Assembly (NCBI GenBank): GCA_012727545.1
Contig: JAAYHA010000031.1
Location: 1 to 17,838 of the forward strand
Direction of reading: 5' to 3'
Length of the DNA: 17,838 bases
Source: Synergistaceae bacterium
Lineage (GTDB): Bacteria > Synergistota > Synergistia > Synergistales > Synergistaceae
Under the pieces are notes generated by a model, which was given only the letters and a program-made list of their open reading frames with translations, was not told the origin of the DNA and did no database searches. The first letter of the stretch is position 1. Every line of letters starts with the position of its first letter. Both the position numbers and the translations under genes were made by a program. Shown here piece after piece: positions 6,699-14,590 of the stretch.

Positions 6699-7787
6699 CT
6701 ATTTTGCCTCCTCTGCAGGGCCTGCAGAAACTCTTACTATCTTTATCCTGAATCTTGAAAGTGTCTCAGCCGCAAGCACTGAAAAAAGGATAAGCCCCTG
6801 AAGGATCTGGATGCTTGCCATAGGGAGGCCCATTACGACCTGAAGAGTGTCCCCTCCAACAAGCAAGATCCCCAAGAGAAACGAGACAAGCGGGACATAT
6901 ATTGGAGAAAGCCTGGAAAGCCAAGCCACGGTTATGCCTGTATATCCGTATCCCATTGTGAAGCCGCGGCTCATCCTGCCGTGCAGACCTGCTATCTCAC
7001 CCATTCCGGCCAGCCCTGCTATGGCTCCTCCTATGAATGTTACGAGAAGGATATTTTTTGCGATATCCATACCCCCGTAGCGTGCGGCTCGCGGATTTTC
7101 ACCAATTACCCTAATTTCATATCCCCATTTGCTTCTTTTGAGGACTACCTGCAGTATCACTGCTACAGCAAGGGCAATAAAAATACCTGCGTGTATCCTG
7201 GTGCTGCCCCATACCCAAAGCCTTGCGGAATCAGGGAAATTGGCAGTGAATGGAAACCCCCAGCTCATTGGGTCTTTCCAGGGGCCGTAGATGAAATACT
7301 CTGATATGTTTATGGCGACATAATTGAGCATCAGCGTCGTAATGGTTTCGTTGACGTTCCATTTTGCCTTGAGGAAGCCTGCCAGGCCGCCCCAGAGACC
7401 TCCGGCTATGCCGGCTGCGATGAACATTATGACGAACATTACCACCCAGTTGTCTACAAAGAAAAATCTTACGGCAGCCACTGTCGCGATCGCACCCATA
7501 CAGAGCTGCCCCTCTGCTCCTATGTTCCATATGAGCATCTTGTAGCAGATAAGCCCGGCAAGAGCAGTCAAAGTTATCGGGATAGCTTTGGTAACTATCT
7601 CGCTCAGTCCGTATATGCTTCCAAACGCCCCGTTCAGCACCGCCCAGTAAGCCTCGAAAGGATTTACGCCAAGTATGAAAAAGAGCAGGCCTCCTGCGAA
7701 GAGACCGAATACTACCGCGGCTACAGGAATAAGAACATTGACCCATGCAGGGTTGTCCAGACGCGGTTCAAATTTTAAACGGATCAT
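6699..7787 (-). CDS. nupP: BMP/nucleoside-type ABC transporter permease, NupP-like
   Basis: A 362-residue inner-membrane permease, partner of the downstream NupQ-like protein. Family segments are LIWNIGAEGQL (85-95), NVNETITTLMLNYVA (144-158) and VIGENPRAARYGGM (227-240), with about eight to ten hydrophobic helices. The start at 7787 was chosen because GGGAG on the minus strand (7796-7800) lies 8 bases upstream and residues from there (MIRLKFEPRLDNP) fit a normal NupP N-terminus. The frame stays open to an ATG at 7886, but that extension would run through the divergent promoter region and into the first codons of the opposing cardiolipin synthase gene. Genes for the ATPase and binding protein usually precede this gene in the operon; here a divergent, unrelated gene takes that place, so the transporter is split from its other parts. 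Confidence 0.87.
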   Translation of the reverse strand: MIRLKFEPRLDNPAWVNVLIPVAAVVFGLFAGGLLFFILGVNPFEAYWAVLNGAFGSIYGLSEIVTKAIPITLTALAGLICYKMLIWNIGAEGQLCMGAIATVAAVRFFFVDNWVVMFVIMFIAAGIAGGLWGGLAGFLKAKWNVNETITTLMLNYVAINISEYFIYGPWKDPMSWGFPFTANFPDSARLWVWGSTRIHAGIFIALAVAVILQVVLKRSKWGYEIRVIGENPRAARYGGMDIAKNILLVTFIGGAIAGLAGMGEIAGLHGRMSRGFTMGYGYTGITVAWLSRLSPIYVPLVSFLLGILLVGGDTLQVVMGLPMASIQILQGLILFSVLAAETLSRFRIKIVRVSAGPAEEAK

Positions 7788-7795
7788 AAAGAGCT

Positions 7796-7800
7796 CTCCC
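7796..7800 (-). promoter_or_regulatory. Ribosome binding site that selects the nupP start at 7787
   Basis: GGGAG on the minus strand, 8 bases before the ATG. It supports the inner start over the longer frame that begins at 7886. Confidence 0.6.
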
Positions 7801-7830
7801 GTCCTTGCAAAGTTGCAGTTACGACTATAA

Positions 7831-7847
7831 ATTATATCAGATATAAT
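7831..7847. promoter_or_regulatory. Palindrome carrying back-to-back -10 elements of the nupP and cls promoters
   Basis: ATTATATC (7831-7838), one central base, then GATATAAT (7840-7847) is a perfect 17-base palindrome. It contains TATAAT on the + strand (7842-7847, for cls) and TATAAT on the - strand (7831-7836, for nupP). A weak + strand -35 candidate, TTACGA (3 of 6), lies at 7819-7824 with a 17-base spacer; the minus-strand -35 is also poor. Predicted starts near 7854 (+) and 7825 (-) give short leaders of about 20 and 38 bases. Confidence 0.5.
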
Positions 7848-7873
7848 AGATTGCTGAAGGGCGTGAGAGACTA

Positions 7874-9460
7874 ATGTGGAAGACAACTAAAATTGTTTTG
7901 TTTATGGTATTGGCTGCCTTTATTGCGGGACTAATGCCGACGATAATAGATTTCGCAGACAGGACAGTAATATATTCTGTTAAGGAAGGTCTCTCCCTGC
8001 ATCCTCAGTTTACTGCTTATTTGTCATCTTTCTTCCATACAGCTAAAAGTTACACCTGGCACATCGTTATCGCTTATGCCTTTATCATTGGAATAGTGAT
8101 ATTCATGGAGGGACAGAATCCTGACAGAACGATACTATGGCTGCTCACACTTTTGCTTGTTCCCGTAATAGGCGTCATCATATACATGATCATTGGCCCA
8201 GACCTCAAAAATATAAAAACAAGAAAGCTGTTCAAACCCTCAAGGAGCCTCAGGAGAGATAAGACGCCCTTCACAGAAGACAAAAGGTTCCTGATAGGCA
8301 GGGCTATACATGCCACAAGCGGAGCAGACCTGACGATAAGGAACAGCGTCGATATCCTGATCAATGGGGATGAGACCTTTAACTCTATCAAAAGCGAGCT
8401 CCTGAAGGCTAAAAAATTCATTCACCTGCAGTACTACATAATCAAAGATGATGAGATCGGCAGGGAGATACGCGACATACTTACAGATGCAGCATCAAAG
8501 GGAATAAAGGTGAGGGTCCTCTATGACGCCGTGGGAAGCTGGAAACTAAAGCGTGAATACATAGAGGTCCTCAAAAAAGCCGGTGTTGAATGCCATTCGT
8601 TTATGCCGGTCTCATTCCCGATGTTTCGAAGAAAGATGAATTTCCGAAACCACAGAAAGATTATAGTTATCGATGGGTTGGTTGCCTTCACAGGTGGCAT
8701 CAATATCGGAGACGAATACCTGGGAAAGGGTCACCTGGGACACTGGCGCGACACACATGTACGACTAAAAGGGGAATCCGTCGGAGAACTTCACAAGATA
8801 TTCCTTTATGACTGGTGCATGAGATCAGGCGAAGATCCGGAAAAAATATGCGTTAATGCTCCATGTGAGGACTGCGGGGATATCCCGGCCCAGGATATTT
8901 CTGATCTTCAGGTTCTCCCGCTTCAGGTCGTTGCCAGTGGAATTGACAACGCATGGCATTCTATAGCAATGGGATACTTCAGCATGATCTCAAGAGCGAA
9001 GGAAAGGGTTTGGATAACCAGTCCATATATTGTTCCGGGACCGATACTGATGAACGCAATGACAACGGCTGCCCTTGCAGGTGTTGACGTAAGGGTGATG
9101 ATGCCAGCCCAAAAAGACCATTTCCTTGTTTTCTGGGGAGGCCGCGGGAACATTGAGCAGCTGCTCAGGGCAGGTGTCAAGGTTTACCAGTATAAAAAAG
9201 GATTTATACACGCCAAAACTATCCTTGCTGATGACGATATCTCCTCGGTCGGAACATGCAACATGGACGTGAGGAGCCTCGAGATAAATTTTGAGGATCA
9301 GCTTTTTATATATGACAAAGGGCTTAACGCTGAATTTGCACGGCAGTTCCTTGCTGACATAAAAGATTCTGTTGAACTTACCCTTAACGAATGGCAAAAA
9401 CGGCCTCTCTGGCAGAAGATACTAGAGTCATTCGGCAGGCTCTATTCGGCGCAGATCTAA
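7874..9460 (+). CDS. cls: Cardiolipin synthase, two-HKD phospholipase D family
   Basis: A 528-residue membrane enzyme that joins phosphatidylglycerol molecules to make cardiolipin. It has an N-terminal hydrophobic helix (about 5-25), a PLDc_N-type pair of helices (about 63-108, containing NPDRTILWLL and VPVIGVIIYM), and two complete HKD catalytic motifs: H260-x-K262-x4-D267 in NHRKIIVID, and H446-x-K448-x4-D453 in IHAKTILAD. Length fits bacterial ClsA-type enzymes, slightly long because of a spacer of about 175 residues between the motifs, which carries a small cysteine group (C315, C326, C331, C334). It is the first gene of a run in which the next gene starts right after its stop, so the three genes to 11816 are probably one transcript. 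The start region has only a weak purine tract (GAAGG at 7856-7860, rather distant), and initiation at 7874 is the best fit to the promoter at 7842. Confidence 0.93.
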   Translation: MWKTTKIVLFMVLAAFIAGLMPTIIDFADRTVIYSVKEGLSLHPQFTAYLSSFFHTAKSYTWHIVIAYAFIIGIVIFMEGQNPDRTILWLLTLLLVPVIGVIIYMIIGPDLKNIKTRKLFKPSRSLRRDKTPFTEDKRFLIGRAIHATSGADLTIRNSVDILINGDETFNSIKSELLKAKKFIHLQYYIIKDDEIGREIRDILTDAASKGIKVRVLYDAVGSWKLKREYIEVLKKAGVECHSFMPVSFPMFRRKMNFRNHRKIIVIDGLVAFTGGINIGDEYLGKGHLGHWRDTHVRLKGESVGELHKIFLYDWCMRSGEDPEKICVNAPCEDCGDIPAQDISDLQVLPLQVVASGIDNAWHSIAMGYFSMISRAKERVWITSPYIVPGPILMNAMTTAALAGVDVRVMMPAQKDHFLVFWGGRGNIEQLLRAGVKVYQYKKGFIHAKTILADDDISSVGTCNMDVRSLEINFEDQLFIYDKGLNAEFARQFLADIKDSVELTLNEWQKRPLWQKILESFGRLYSAQI

Positions 9461-10612
9461 ATGAACGACAAAGCGTACGAGAAAAGATTCTCCGAACATC
9501 CGGTACTATGGGTCATTTGCGGTGCAGCTGTTCTCTTTATCCACATTTTCATATTTTTTAGGATAGCCGAAGCTGCGGGAGAAGGTTTGCTCAGCTTTGC
9601 ATGGCTGGCATTGAGCATATTCATGATGTTCCTTTTGTTCGTATCAAGGAGGACAAAAAGGATAAGCTCCGATGAAGGAAGAAAATGGACAGACAGGGTC
9701 AGCGGGGTCTGGATGCTCTTTGTCCTCTTCACCTTTTTTTCCATCCTCCTGATCGGTCTTCTAAAAAAAGTTACAGGAATGCCTCTCTCATCAGGAGCAG
9801 TACTCTCTGCCTCTTTTATACTCAGCATGGTTTTGGTGGGAATGGGGATCAAGCAGGCCAATACGGTCCAAAAGACCATGATAAAAGTTTCTACCTCTAA
9901 ACTTCCGTCTGGCTGTGAAAGACTGAGGATCGTACAGCTCACGGATCTTCACCTCGGCCCTTTTGTCGGGCTGCCACTCCTCGCTCAGATCCTTCGCAAG
10001 GTGAGGGATGTCGACCCCGACATAGTTGTGGTTACGGGAGACCTGGCTGACGGAAAGCTGACAGGGCGAAAGCGTGAAATAGGGATGCTGAGGCGTATCA
10101 GGCCAAGGTACGGAATGTACGCCGTTCCCGGAAACCATGACTATTACGATGATATCGACGAGGCTATTTTCTTCATGGAGTCCGCGGGTATGAAGGTGCT
10201 AAGGACAGAGGCTGTTGAAGCGGGCGGGATAATAATCGCAGGTGCCGATGACAAGGATCATCTTATAAAAGAGCAATGGAACCTCTCTCGTTCAGAAACG
10301 ATGGTGCTTTCGCACGAAAAGGAGCAGAGAGAGAAATTCCTTCTGCTGCTGAGGCATCGCCCAATAGTTGAAAAGGGGACGGAGGGACATTTTGACCTTC
10401 AGCTTTCAGGGCATACCCACGGCGGCCAGCTTTTTCCCCTGTTATCTTCAAGGCACAGGATACCTGGGTATGCCAGGGGACTGAAAAAACTTAAATGGGG
10501 AGGATTGCTTTACGTAAGCAACGGCGCAGGGTTCGTCGGGCCTCCGGTAAGGCTGCTTGCGCCTCCTGAAATAGCAGTGATAGATCTGGTGAGAGAAAAT
10601 GAAAGACAATAG
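9461..10612 (+). CDS. Membrane-anchored calcineurin-like metallophosphoesterase (YkuE/LpxG-like)
   Basis: A 383-residue protein with four predicted N-terminal membrane helices (about 15-35, 43-62, 84-101, 112-130) and a metallophosphoesterase domain from about 153. All metal-site blocks are present: D162-x-H164 in LTDLHLG, GD at 193-194, GNHD at 224-227, H299 in LRHRP, and GHTHGG at 317-322. This layout is shared by YkuE-type phosphoesterases and by LpxG, the UDP-2,3-diacylglucosamine hydrolase of lipid A synthesis in some diderms; sequence alone does not decide between them. The ATG follows the cls stop codon with no gap (TAAATG) and no clear ribosome site, which points to coupled translation. 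The pairing with cardiolipin synthase suggests a role in envelope lipid metabolism, but this is inference. The catalytic face (inside or outside) is not evident. Confidence 0.87.
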   Translation: MNDKAYEKRFSEHPVLWVICGAAVLFIHIFIFFRIAEAAGEGLLSFAWLALSIFMMFLLFVSRRTKRISSDEGRKWTDRVSGVWMLFVLFTFFSILLIGLLKKVTGMPLSSGAVLSASFILSMVLVGMGIKQANTVQKTMIKVSTSKLPSGCERLRIVQLTDLHLGPFVGLPLLAQILRKVRDVDPDIVVVTGDLADGKLTGRKREIGMLRRIRPRYGMYAVPGNHDYYDDIDEAIFFMESAGMKVLRTEAVEAGGIIIAGADDKDHLIKEQWNLSRSETMVLSHEKEQREKFLLLLRHRPIVEKGTEGHFDLQLSGHTHGGQLFPLLSSRHRIPGYARGLKKLKWGGLLYVSNGAGFVGPPVRLLAPPEIAVIDLVRENERQ

Positions 10613-11816
10613 GGGACGCGAGCAGGAATTGTTCGGGAAGCTGAACGATTTTCTCCCTGACGACTGTACGGACACTCTCTTCCCAGCAGGGACAGACCTT
10701 CCCCACGAGATCGATATTTCCGGACTCCCCGAAGGAGAGTGGGTGGCCAGGGGAGTATTCAGGATGGAGCGTGAGATACCTTACAGCAGGCAGTACGGAC
10801 ACAGGGAGCTTAAGGATCCGTCTTCCTCCGGCGAACTCCTCTCTTTCTGGGGAGGTACGCGCAGATCGGTATACCTTGATCTCGAAACTACAGGCCTTTC
10901 GGGAGCAAGAGGGGCATATGCCTTTCTGATAGGACTGGGCTTCAACACAGAGGATTCTTTCAAGGTCGTGCAGTTGTTTATGGCTGGACCCGCCTGGGAG
11001 AAGAACTGGCTGTGGTCACTGGAATCCGAACTCCCGGAGGATGACTACGGGCTTGTCACATATAACGGCAGGGCTTTTGACCTGCCGCTGCTCCGAATAA
11101 GATACAGGCTTGCGAGGTCCGCTCCCGGATGGGACGGCAGGCCGCATATGGACCTGCTTATGCTTGCAAGGCACTTCTACAGGGGAAGGCTTCCCTCCTG
11201 TTCCCTTTCATCCATAGAGCAGAGGGTCCTCGGCGTCCACAGAAGCGTAGATGATGTGCCGGGCAAGGAAATACCGGGGCTTTACACAAGTTACCTTTCG
11301 ACCTCCGATGCAGCTCCGTTGAGGGGCGTTTTTTACCATAACACACTTGACGTTATATCAATGGCTGCCCTGCAGACACACATCGGTGCCCTTGCTGAGA
11401 TGAGAGGTACAACAGGGAAAGATATGATCAGATGCGGTGATCTTTGGAATCAGGCGAAAGAGAATGACAAGGCAAAGGCTGCCTGGTCAAGAGCGCTTGA
11501 TTTCAGGGGATCAGAGAGTGAGGCCAACTCAAAGCTGGCTGAATATGCAAAAACTGAAGGAAATTTCGGGAAGGCCAGAGAACTCTATATTGAGGCACTG
11601 AAAAACGATACATCTTCACTCGTGATATTTGAAAACCTTTCGAAACTTGAAGAAAAAGATGAGAAAGACCTCAAATCAGCTTTAAGCTACGCTGAAAAAG
11701 CCCTGGAAATTCTGGGATCAATGGCTGATCCGGATGATTTCAGCCTTGGACAGAAAAGGTATGAACTTAACAACAGGATCTCGAGACTCAGAAAGAAGTG
11801 CCTGGAAGAGGCGTGA
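10599..11816 (+). CDS. yprB: YprB-like RNase H-fold 3'-5' exonuclease with C-terminal TPR repeats
   Basis: A 405-residue protein. Residues about 88-262 form a DEDD exonuclease-like RNase H fold (RNase_H_2 type): D94 and E96 in YLDLETTGL, D161 in TYNGRAFDLP, D185 in HMDLLMLAR, and D251 in YHNTLDVISM. Residues about 275-375 contain TPR-like helical pairs (GDLWNQAKENDKAKAAWSRAL; AEYAKTEGNFGKARELYIEAL). This order matches Bacillus YprB, whose cellular role is poorly known; a nuclease of nucleic acid ends is the family expectation. The ATG lies 14 bases inside the end of the phosphoesterase gene in another frame, so the genes are translationally linked. The N-terminal 85 residues match nothing I can name. 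No terminator with a T-run follows; the next gene has its own promoter. Confidence 0.83.
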   Translation: MKDNRGREQELFGKLNDFLPDDCTDTLFPAGTDLPHEIDISGLPEGEWVARGVFRMEREIPYSRQYGHRELKDPSSSGELLSFWGGTRRSVYLDLETTGLSGARGAYAFLIGLGFNTEDSFKVVQLFMAGPAWEKNWLWSLESELPEDDYGLVTYNGRAFDLPLLRIRYRLARSAPGWDGRPHMDLLMLARHFYRGRLPSCSLSSIEQRVLGVHRSVDDVPGKEIPGLYTSYLSTSDAAPLRGVFYHNTLDVISMAALQTHIGALAEMRGTTGKDMIRCGDLWNQAKENDKAKAAWSRALDFRGSESEANSKLAEYAKTEGNFGKARELYIEALKNDTSSLVIFENLSKLEEKDEKDLKSALSYAEKALEILGSMADPDDFSLGQKRYELNNRISRLRKKCLEEA

Positions 11817-11830
11817 GGGTCAGACGGCAT

Positions 11831-11874
11831 ATTTGGGCATCATACCCGAATGTTCCCTGTCGTGCTGTTATAAT
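11831..11874 (+). promoter_or_regulatory. Promoter region of argH with extended -10 and upstream dyad
   Basis: TGTTATAAT at 11866-11874 is an extended -10 (TG, one base, TATAAT) with no good -35. Just upstream is a 7-bp dyad, ATTTGGG at 11831-11837 and CCCGAAT at 11845-11851 (one G-T pair, 7-base loop), which sits where a -35 or an operator would be. A transcript starting near 11881 gives a leader of about 53 bases. The dyad has no T-run, so it is not a clear terminator. Confidence 0.5.
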
Positions 11875-11933
11875 AGTGCGCAATTACAGGACAACTGAAT
11901 TAAGCCAATAATTACAAAGGCGGGGATATATAG

Positions 11934-13349
11934 ATGTGGAAAGGTCGTTTTTCTCAGGATACCGATGAAGCAGTCCAAAAATTTACCCAGTCCCTTGATA
12001 TGGACTGGAGGATGGCACTTGCTGATATTAGAGGCAGCATTGCGCATGTACGGATGTTAGGTCATACGGGACTTCTTTCAGAAGAGGAGGCCTCCGTAAT
12101 AGAGAAAAACCTTTGTCTGATCGCAGAGGAGGTCAGAAACGGGGCACTGGTCCCCAAGGTCTCTCTCGAGGATGTCCACATGAACATAGAATCCAGGCTG
12201 ATAGAGCTTTGCGGGCCGACAGGCGCAAAGCTGCACATGGGACGCAGCCGCAACGACCAGGCCAACACTACGGTCCGCCTCTGGCTGCGCAAAGAGCTTC
12301 TGGATATTTGGGATGGCCTTAACGATCTTATTTCGTCACTTCTTAAAAAGGCGGAGGAACATGCAGAAACAGTCGTTCCGGGTTACACGCACCTTCAGCA
12401 GGCCCAGCCGATCTCCATGGGCCAGTTCTGGATGGCCCACGCTCATGCTTTTCTGCGCGACGCCAAACGTCTTTTCGATGCCTACGATGCTGTAGATGAG
12501 TCGCCTCTTGGATGCGGAGCCCTAGCCGGGTCTACTCTTCCGCTTGACAGGGAGTTCACATGCAACGACCTTGGATTTTCTTCCGTAACAGGAAACAGCA
12601 TGGATACGGTCGCCCATCGTGACCACTTTATGGATGTGCTCTATTTCGCTGCGGTCTTTGGTGGACATGTAAGCAGACTTTCAGAAGATTTAATTATCTA
12701 TTTTTCGACTGAATTCGGGTGGGTCAAACTGCCGGATTCCTTCTGTACCGGATCGAGTATAATGCCACAGAAAAAAAATCCGGACGTTCTTGAGATTTTG
12801 AGGGGAAAGGCCGGACAGCTTAACGGCGCGCTGATGGATCTCCTTACTATGACAAAGGGCATACCTCTGACATACAACCGCGACCTTCAGGACGACAAAC
12901 GTTCACTGCTGAGGACGATCGATTGTCTGCACGGAATATTCTCCGTACTCCCGGCCCTTATCAGGGAGGTCGCAGTGGATGAAGAGGCTGCAAACAGAGG
13001 ATTCAGGGACGGACTGATCCTGGCTACGGATGTTGCTGAATACCTCGTCCTTCAGGGTGTGCCTTTCAGGAACGCCCACGAGAAAGTCGGACGTATAGTC
13101 AGACACTGCCTTGATAATGACAAACCGCTCACATCCCTGACCCTTCAGGAATGGCAGGATAATATCCCGGAGGTAAAGGGAGATCTCATTCCCCTCCTGT
13201 CGCCCAAAAGATCGATGGAACGGAGGGACACTCTTGGGGGTACTTCCCCGGCACAAGTTAAGTTGCAGATAGAAAATATCTCACTCAGGCTCATGATGTT
13301 TGATAAAGAAGCAAAAGAGTTCAGGGAGAGGATCCCCGAGGGATACTGA
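11934..13349 (+). CDS. argH: Argininosuccinate lyase
   Basis: A 471-residue cytoplasmic enzyme that splits argininosuccinate into arginine and fumarate, the last step of arginine synthesis. It begins with the typical MWKGRFSQDTDEAVQKFTQS, and has HMGRSRNDQ at 101-109, YTHLQQAQP at 151-159 (catalytic histidine H153), and the fumarase/aspartase signature GSSIMPQKKNPD at 273-284 on the mobile catalytic loop. Length is normal. One odd point: the usual HTGRSRNDQVATD block reads HMGRSRNDQANTT here. The start has a purine tract (AAGGCGGGG) 8 bases upstream. The gene stands alone between its own extended -10 promoter and a strong terminator; no other arginine gene is nearby, so regulation must be separate from the rest of the pathway. 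Confidence 0.96.
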   Translation: MWKGRFSQDTDEAVQKFTQSLDMDWRMALADIRGSIAHVRMLGHTGLLSEEEASVIEKNLCLIAEEVRNGALVPKVSLEDVHMNIESRLIELCGPTGAKLHMGRSRNDQANTTVRLWLRKELLDIWDGLNDLISSLLKKAEEHAETVVPGYTHLQQAQPISMGQFWMAHAHAFLRDAKRLFDAYDAVDESPLGCGALAGSTLPLDREFTCNDLGFSSVTGNSMDTVAHRDHFMDVLYFAAVFGGHVSRLSEDLIIYFSTEFGWVKLPDSFCTGSSIMPQKKNPDVLEILRGKAGQLNGALMDLLTMTKGIPLTYNRDLQDDKRSLLRTIDCLHGIFSVLPALIREVAVDEEAANRGFRDGLILATDVAEYLVLQGVPFRNAHEKVGRIVRHCLDNDKPLTSLTLQEWQDNIPEVKGDLIPLLSPKRSMERRDTLGGTSPAQVKLQIENISLRLMMFDKEAKEFRERIPEGY

Positions 13350-13363
13350 TCAAAAGAAATAAT

Positions 13364-13393
13364 AAGAGGCCGCCCGGATCCGGGCGGCCTCTT
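13364..13393. terminator. Bidirectional terminator between argH and ilvE
   Basis: A perfect 30-base palindrome: 13364-13376 pairs with 13381-13393 (13 bp, mostly G-C) around a GATC tetraloop. The + strand continues with a short T-rich tail and the - strand with a longer one (ATTATTTCTTTT), so it can end both convergent genes. Confidence 0.88.
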
Positions 13394-13415
13394 TATAACG
13401 TTTTGACCTGCGGTA

Positions 13416-14483
13416 TTAAACTACAGGTACTGTCCAACCGAAAGGATCGGGCCTCTTGCCCCACTGTATGCCGGTGAGTTCATCAAAGAGCTTTCTTGTC
13501 AGAGAGCCGGTCTTGAAGTCGTTTATGATGTACTTTTTGTTGTCGTAGGCAAGTTCTCCGATCGGCGAGATGACTGCCGCAGTACCGCAGCACCAGCACT
13601 CCTCAAGGCGCCCGTTATTTATCGCATCGAGAAGCTCTTCCAGGCTGATCAGGCGCTCTTCGACGGGGATGTTCCAGGACTTGAGCATCTCTATCAGAGA
13701 CTTCCTTGTTATACCTGCCAGCACGGACCCAAGAAGGGCGGGTGTGACGACCTTTCCGTCGATCTTGAACATCACATTCATTCCGCCGGCTTCCTCTATA
13801 TATTTCCTCTCCACTCCGTCAAGCCACAGCACCTGGGAGTACCCCTGAGCCGCAGCCCTTTCTCCTGCGCGCAGGGAGGCAGCGTAGTTCCCGCCGCATT
13901 TCGCGTAGCCTGTGCCGCCTTTTACGGCCCTTACGTCATCCTTTTCTATCGCTATCCGGACAGGGTTGATGCCCTCACGGAAGTATGAGCCGACCGGACA
14001 TGTTATTATCGAGAATATGCAGTGTTGCGGTGTGTGGATGCCCAACTGCTCGTCAGTTCCGAACATAAATGGCCTGATGTAGAGTGAAGTGTCAGGTTCG
14101 CTTGGGACCCAGCTCTGATCTGCCTTCACAATTTCCATAAGAGCTTCCATCATCATCTCTTCTTCTATCTGTGGCAGACACATGCGCTCAGCTGAAATGT
14201 TCATCCTCTTGACGTTTTCGATGGGTCTGAAAAGCTGAACTTTTCCTTCGGGGGTGCGGTATGCCTTCATTCCTTCAAAAATCTCAGGAGCGTAATGAAG
14301 CACTGTTGCAGCCGGAGAAATACTGAAGGGAGCAAAGGGAACGATCCTCGGATCGTACCATCCCTTATTTTTTTCGTAGTCCATAATAAACATGTGATCC
14401 GAGAATACTGTCCCGAATCCTACTTTGCTGACGTCGAATTTTGGTTTTGGAGCGGAAGTTTTTTCGAATCTGATCTTCTCCAT
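13416..14483 (-). CDS. ilvE: Branched-chain amino acid aminotransferase, class IV PLP, type II
   Basis: A 355-residue cytoplasmic PLP enzyme interconverting valine, leucine and isoleucine with their 2-oxo acids using glutamate/2-oxoglutarate. Evidence for the longer eukaryote-like subgroup (BCAT type II): the start MEKIRFEKTSAPKPKFD, FGTVFSDHMF near 23-32, YAPEIFEGMKAYR near 64-76, GTGYAKCGGNYAASL with PLP lysine K195, and YIEEAGGMNVMF near 228-239. The CXXC redox pair known from human enzymes falls at GTAAVISP here and is absent, although three cysteines (C296, C298, C299) lie just before it. The ribosome site is weak (AGAG/GATGAG just before the ATG). A good promoter lies at 14548-14576 on the minus strand, and a 10-base repeat arm covers the predicted start of transcription. 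In an amino-acid fermenter the enzyme may work in either direction. Confidence 0.95.
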   Translation of the reverse strand: MEKIRFEKTSAPKPKFDVSKVGFGTVFSDHMFIMDYEKNKGWYDPRIVPFAPFSISPAATVLHYAPEIFEGMKAYRTPEGKVQLFRPIENVKRMNISAERMCLPQIEEEMMMEALMEIVKADQSWVPSEPDTSLYIRPFMFGTDEQLGIHTPQHCIFSIITCPVGSYFREGINPVRIAIEKDDVRAVKGGTGYAKCGGNYAASLRAGERAAAQGYSQVLWLDGVERKYIEEAGGMNVMFKIDGKVVTPALLGSVLAGITRKSLIEMLKSWNIPVEERLISLEELLDAINNGRLEECWCCGTAAVISPIGELAYDNKKYIINDFKTGSLTRKLFDELTGIQWGKRPDPFGWTVPVV

Positions 14484-14534
14484 CTCATCATCTCTTTGTC
14501 AAAAGATTTTTATAACTTTTCAAAAAATAAAATT

Positions 14535-14544
14535 ACCTGATGTA
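14535..14544. repeat. Left arm of a 10-bp inverted repeat at the predicted ilvE transcription start
   Basis: ACCTGATGTA here is the exact inverse of TACATCAGGT at 14622-14631. The arm lies 3 bases beyond the ilvE -10 element (14548-14553, minus strand), covering predicted +1. It is a candidate operator half. Confidence 0.5.
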
Positions 14545-14547
14545 AAT

Positions 14548-14576
14548 ATTATATAAGAACTTTATCGTTAAGTCTA
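14548..14576 (-). promoter_or_regulatory. Promoter of ilvE
   Basis: On the minus strand, TAGACT (14571-14576, 4 of 6 to the -35 consensus) and a perfect TATAAT (14548-14553) are separated by 17 bases. A start near 14541 gives a leader of about 57 bases. No T-box or attenuator structure is visible in that leader. Confidence 0.65.
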
Positions 14577-14590
14577 TTATAGCGGGTCAC

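Noticed and set aside
7788..7886. N-terminal extension of NupP to an ATG at 7886
   Set aside because: It would cross both -10 elements and overlap the opposing cls start; the inner ATG at 7787 has a proper ribosome site.
11831..11851. Hairpin after yprB as a terminator
   Set aside because: The stem has only 7 pairs with a G-T and no T-run follows; it lies directly before the argH -10, so it was reported as a possible operator instead.
11895..11915. Possible ARG box near the argH start (TGAATTAA half-site)
   Set aside because: Only one half-site matches the ArgR consensus; the inverted second half is absent.
14484..14541. T-box or leader-peptide attenuator in front of ilvE
   Set aside because: The leader is only about 57 bases, shows no T-box sequence, no run of Leu/Ile/Val codons and no terminator hairpin.
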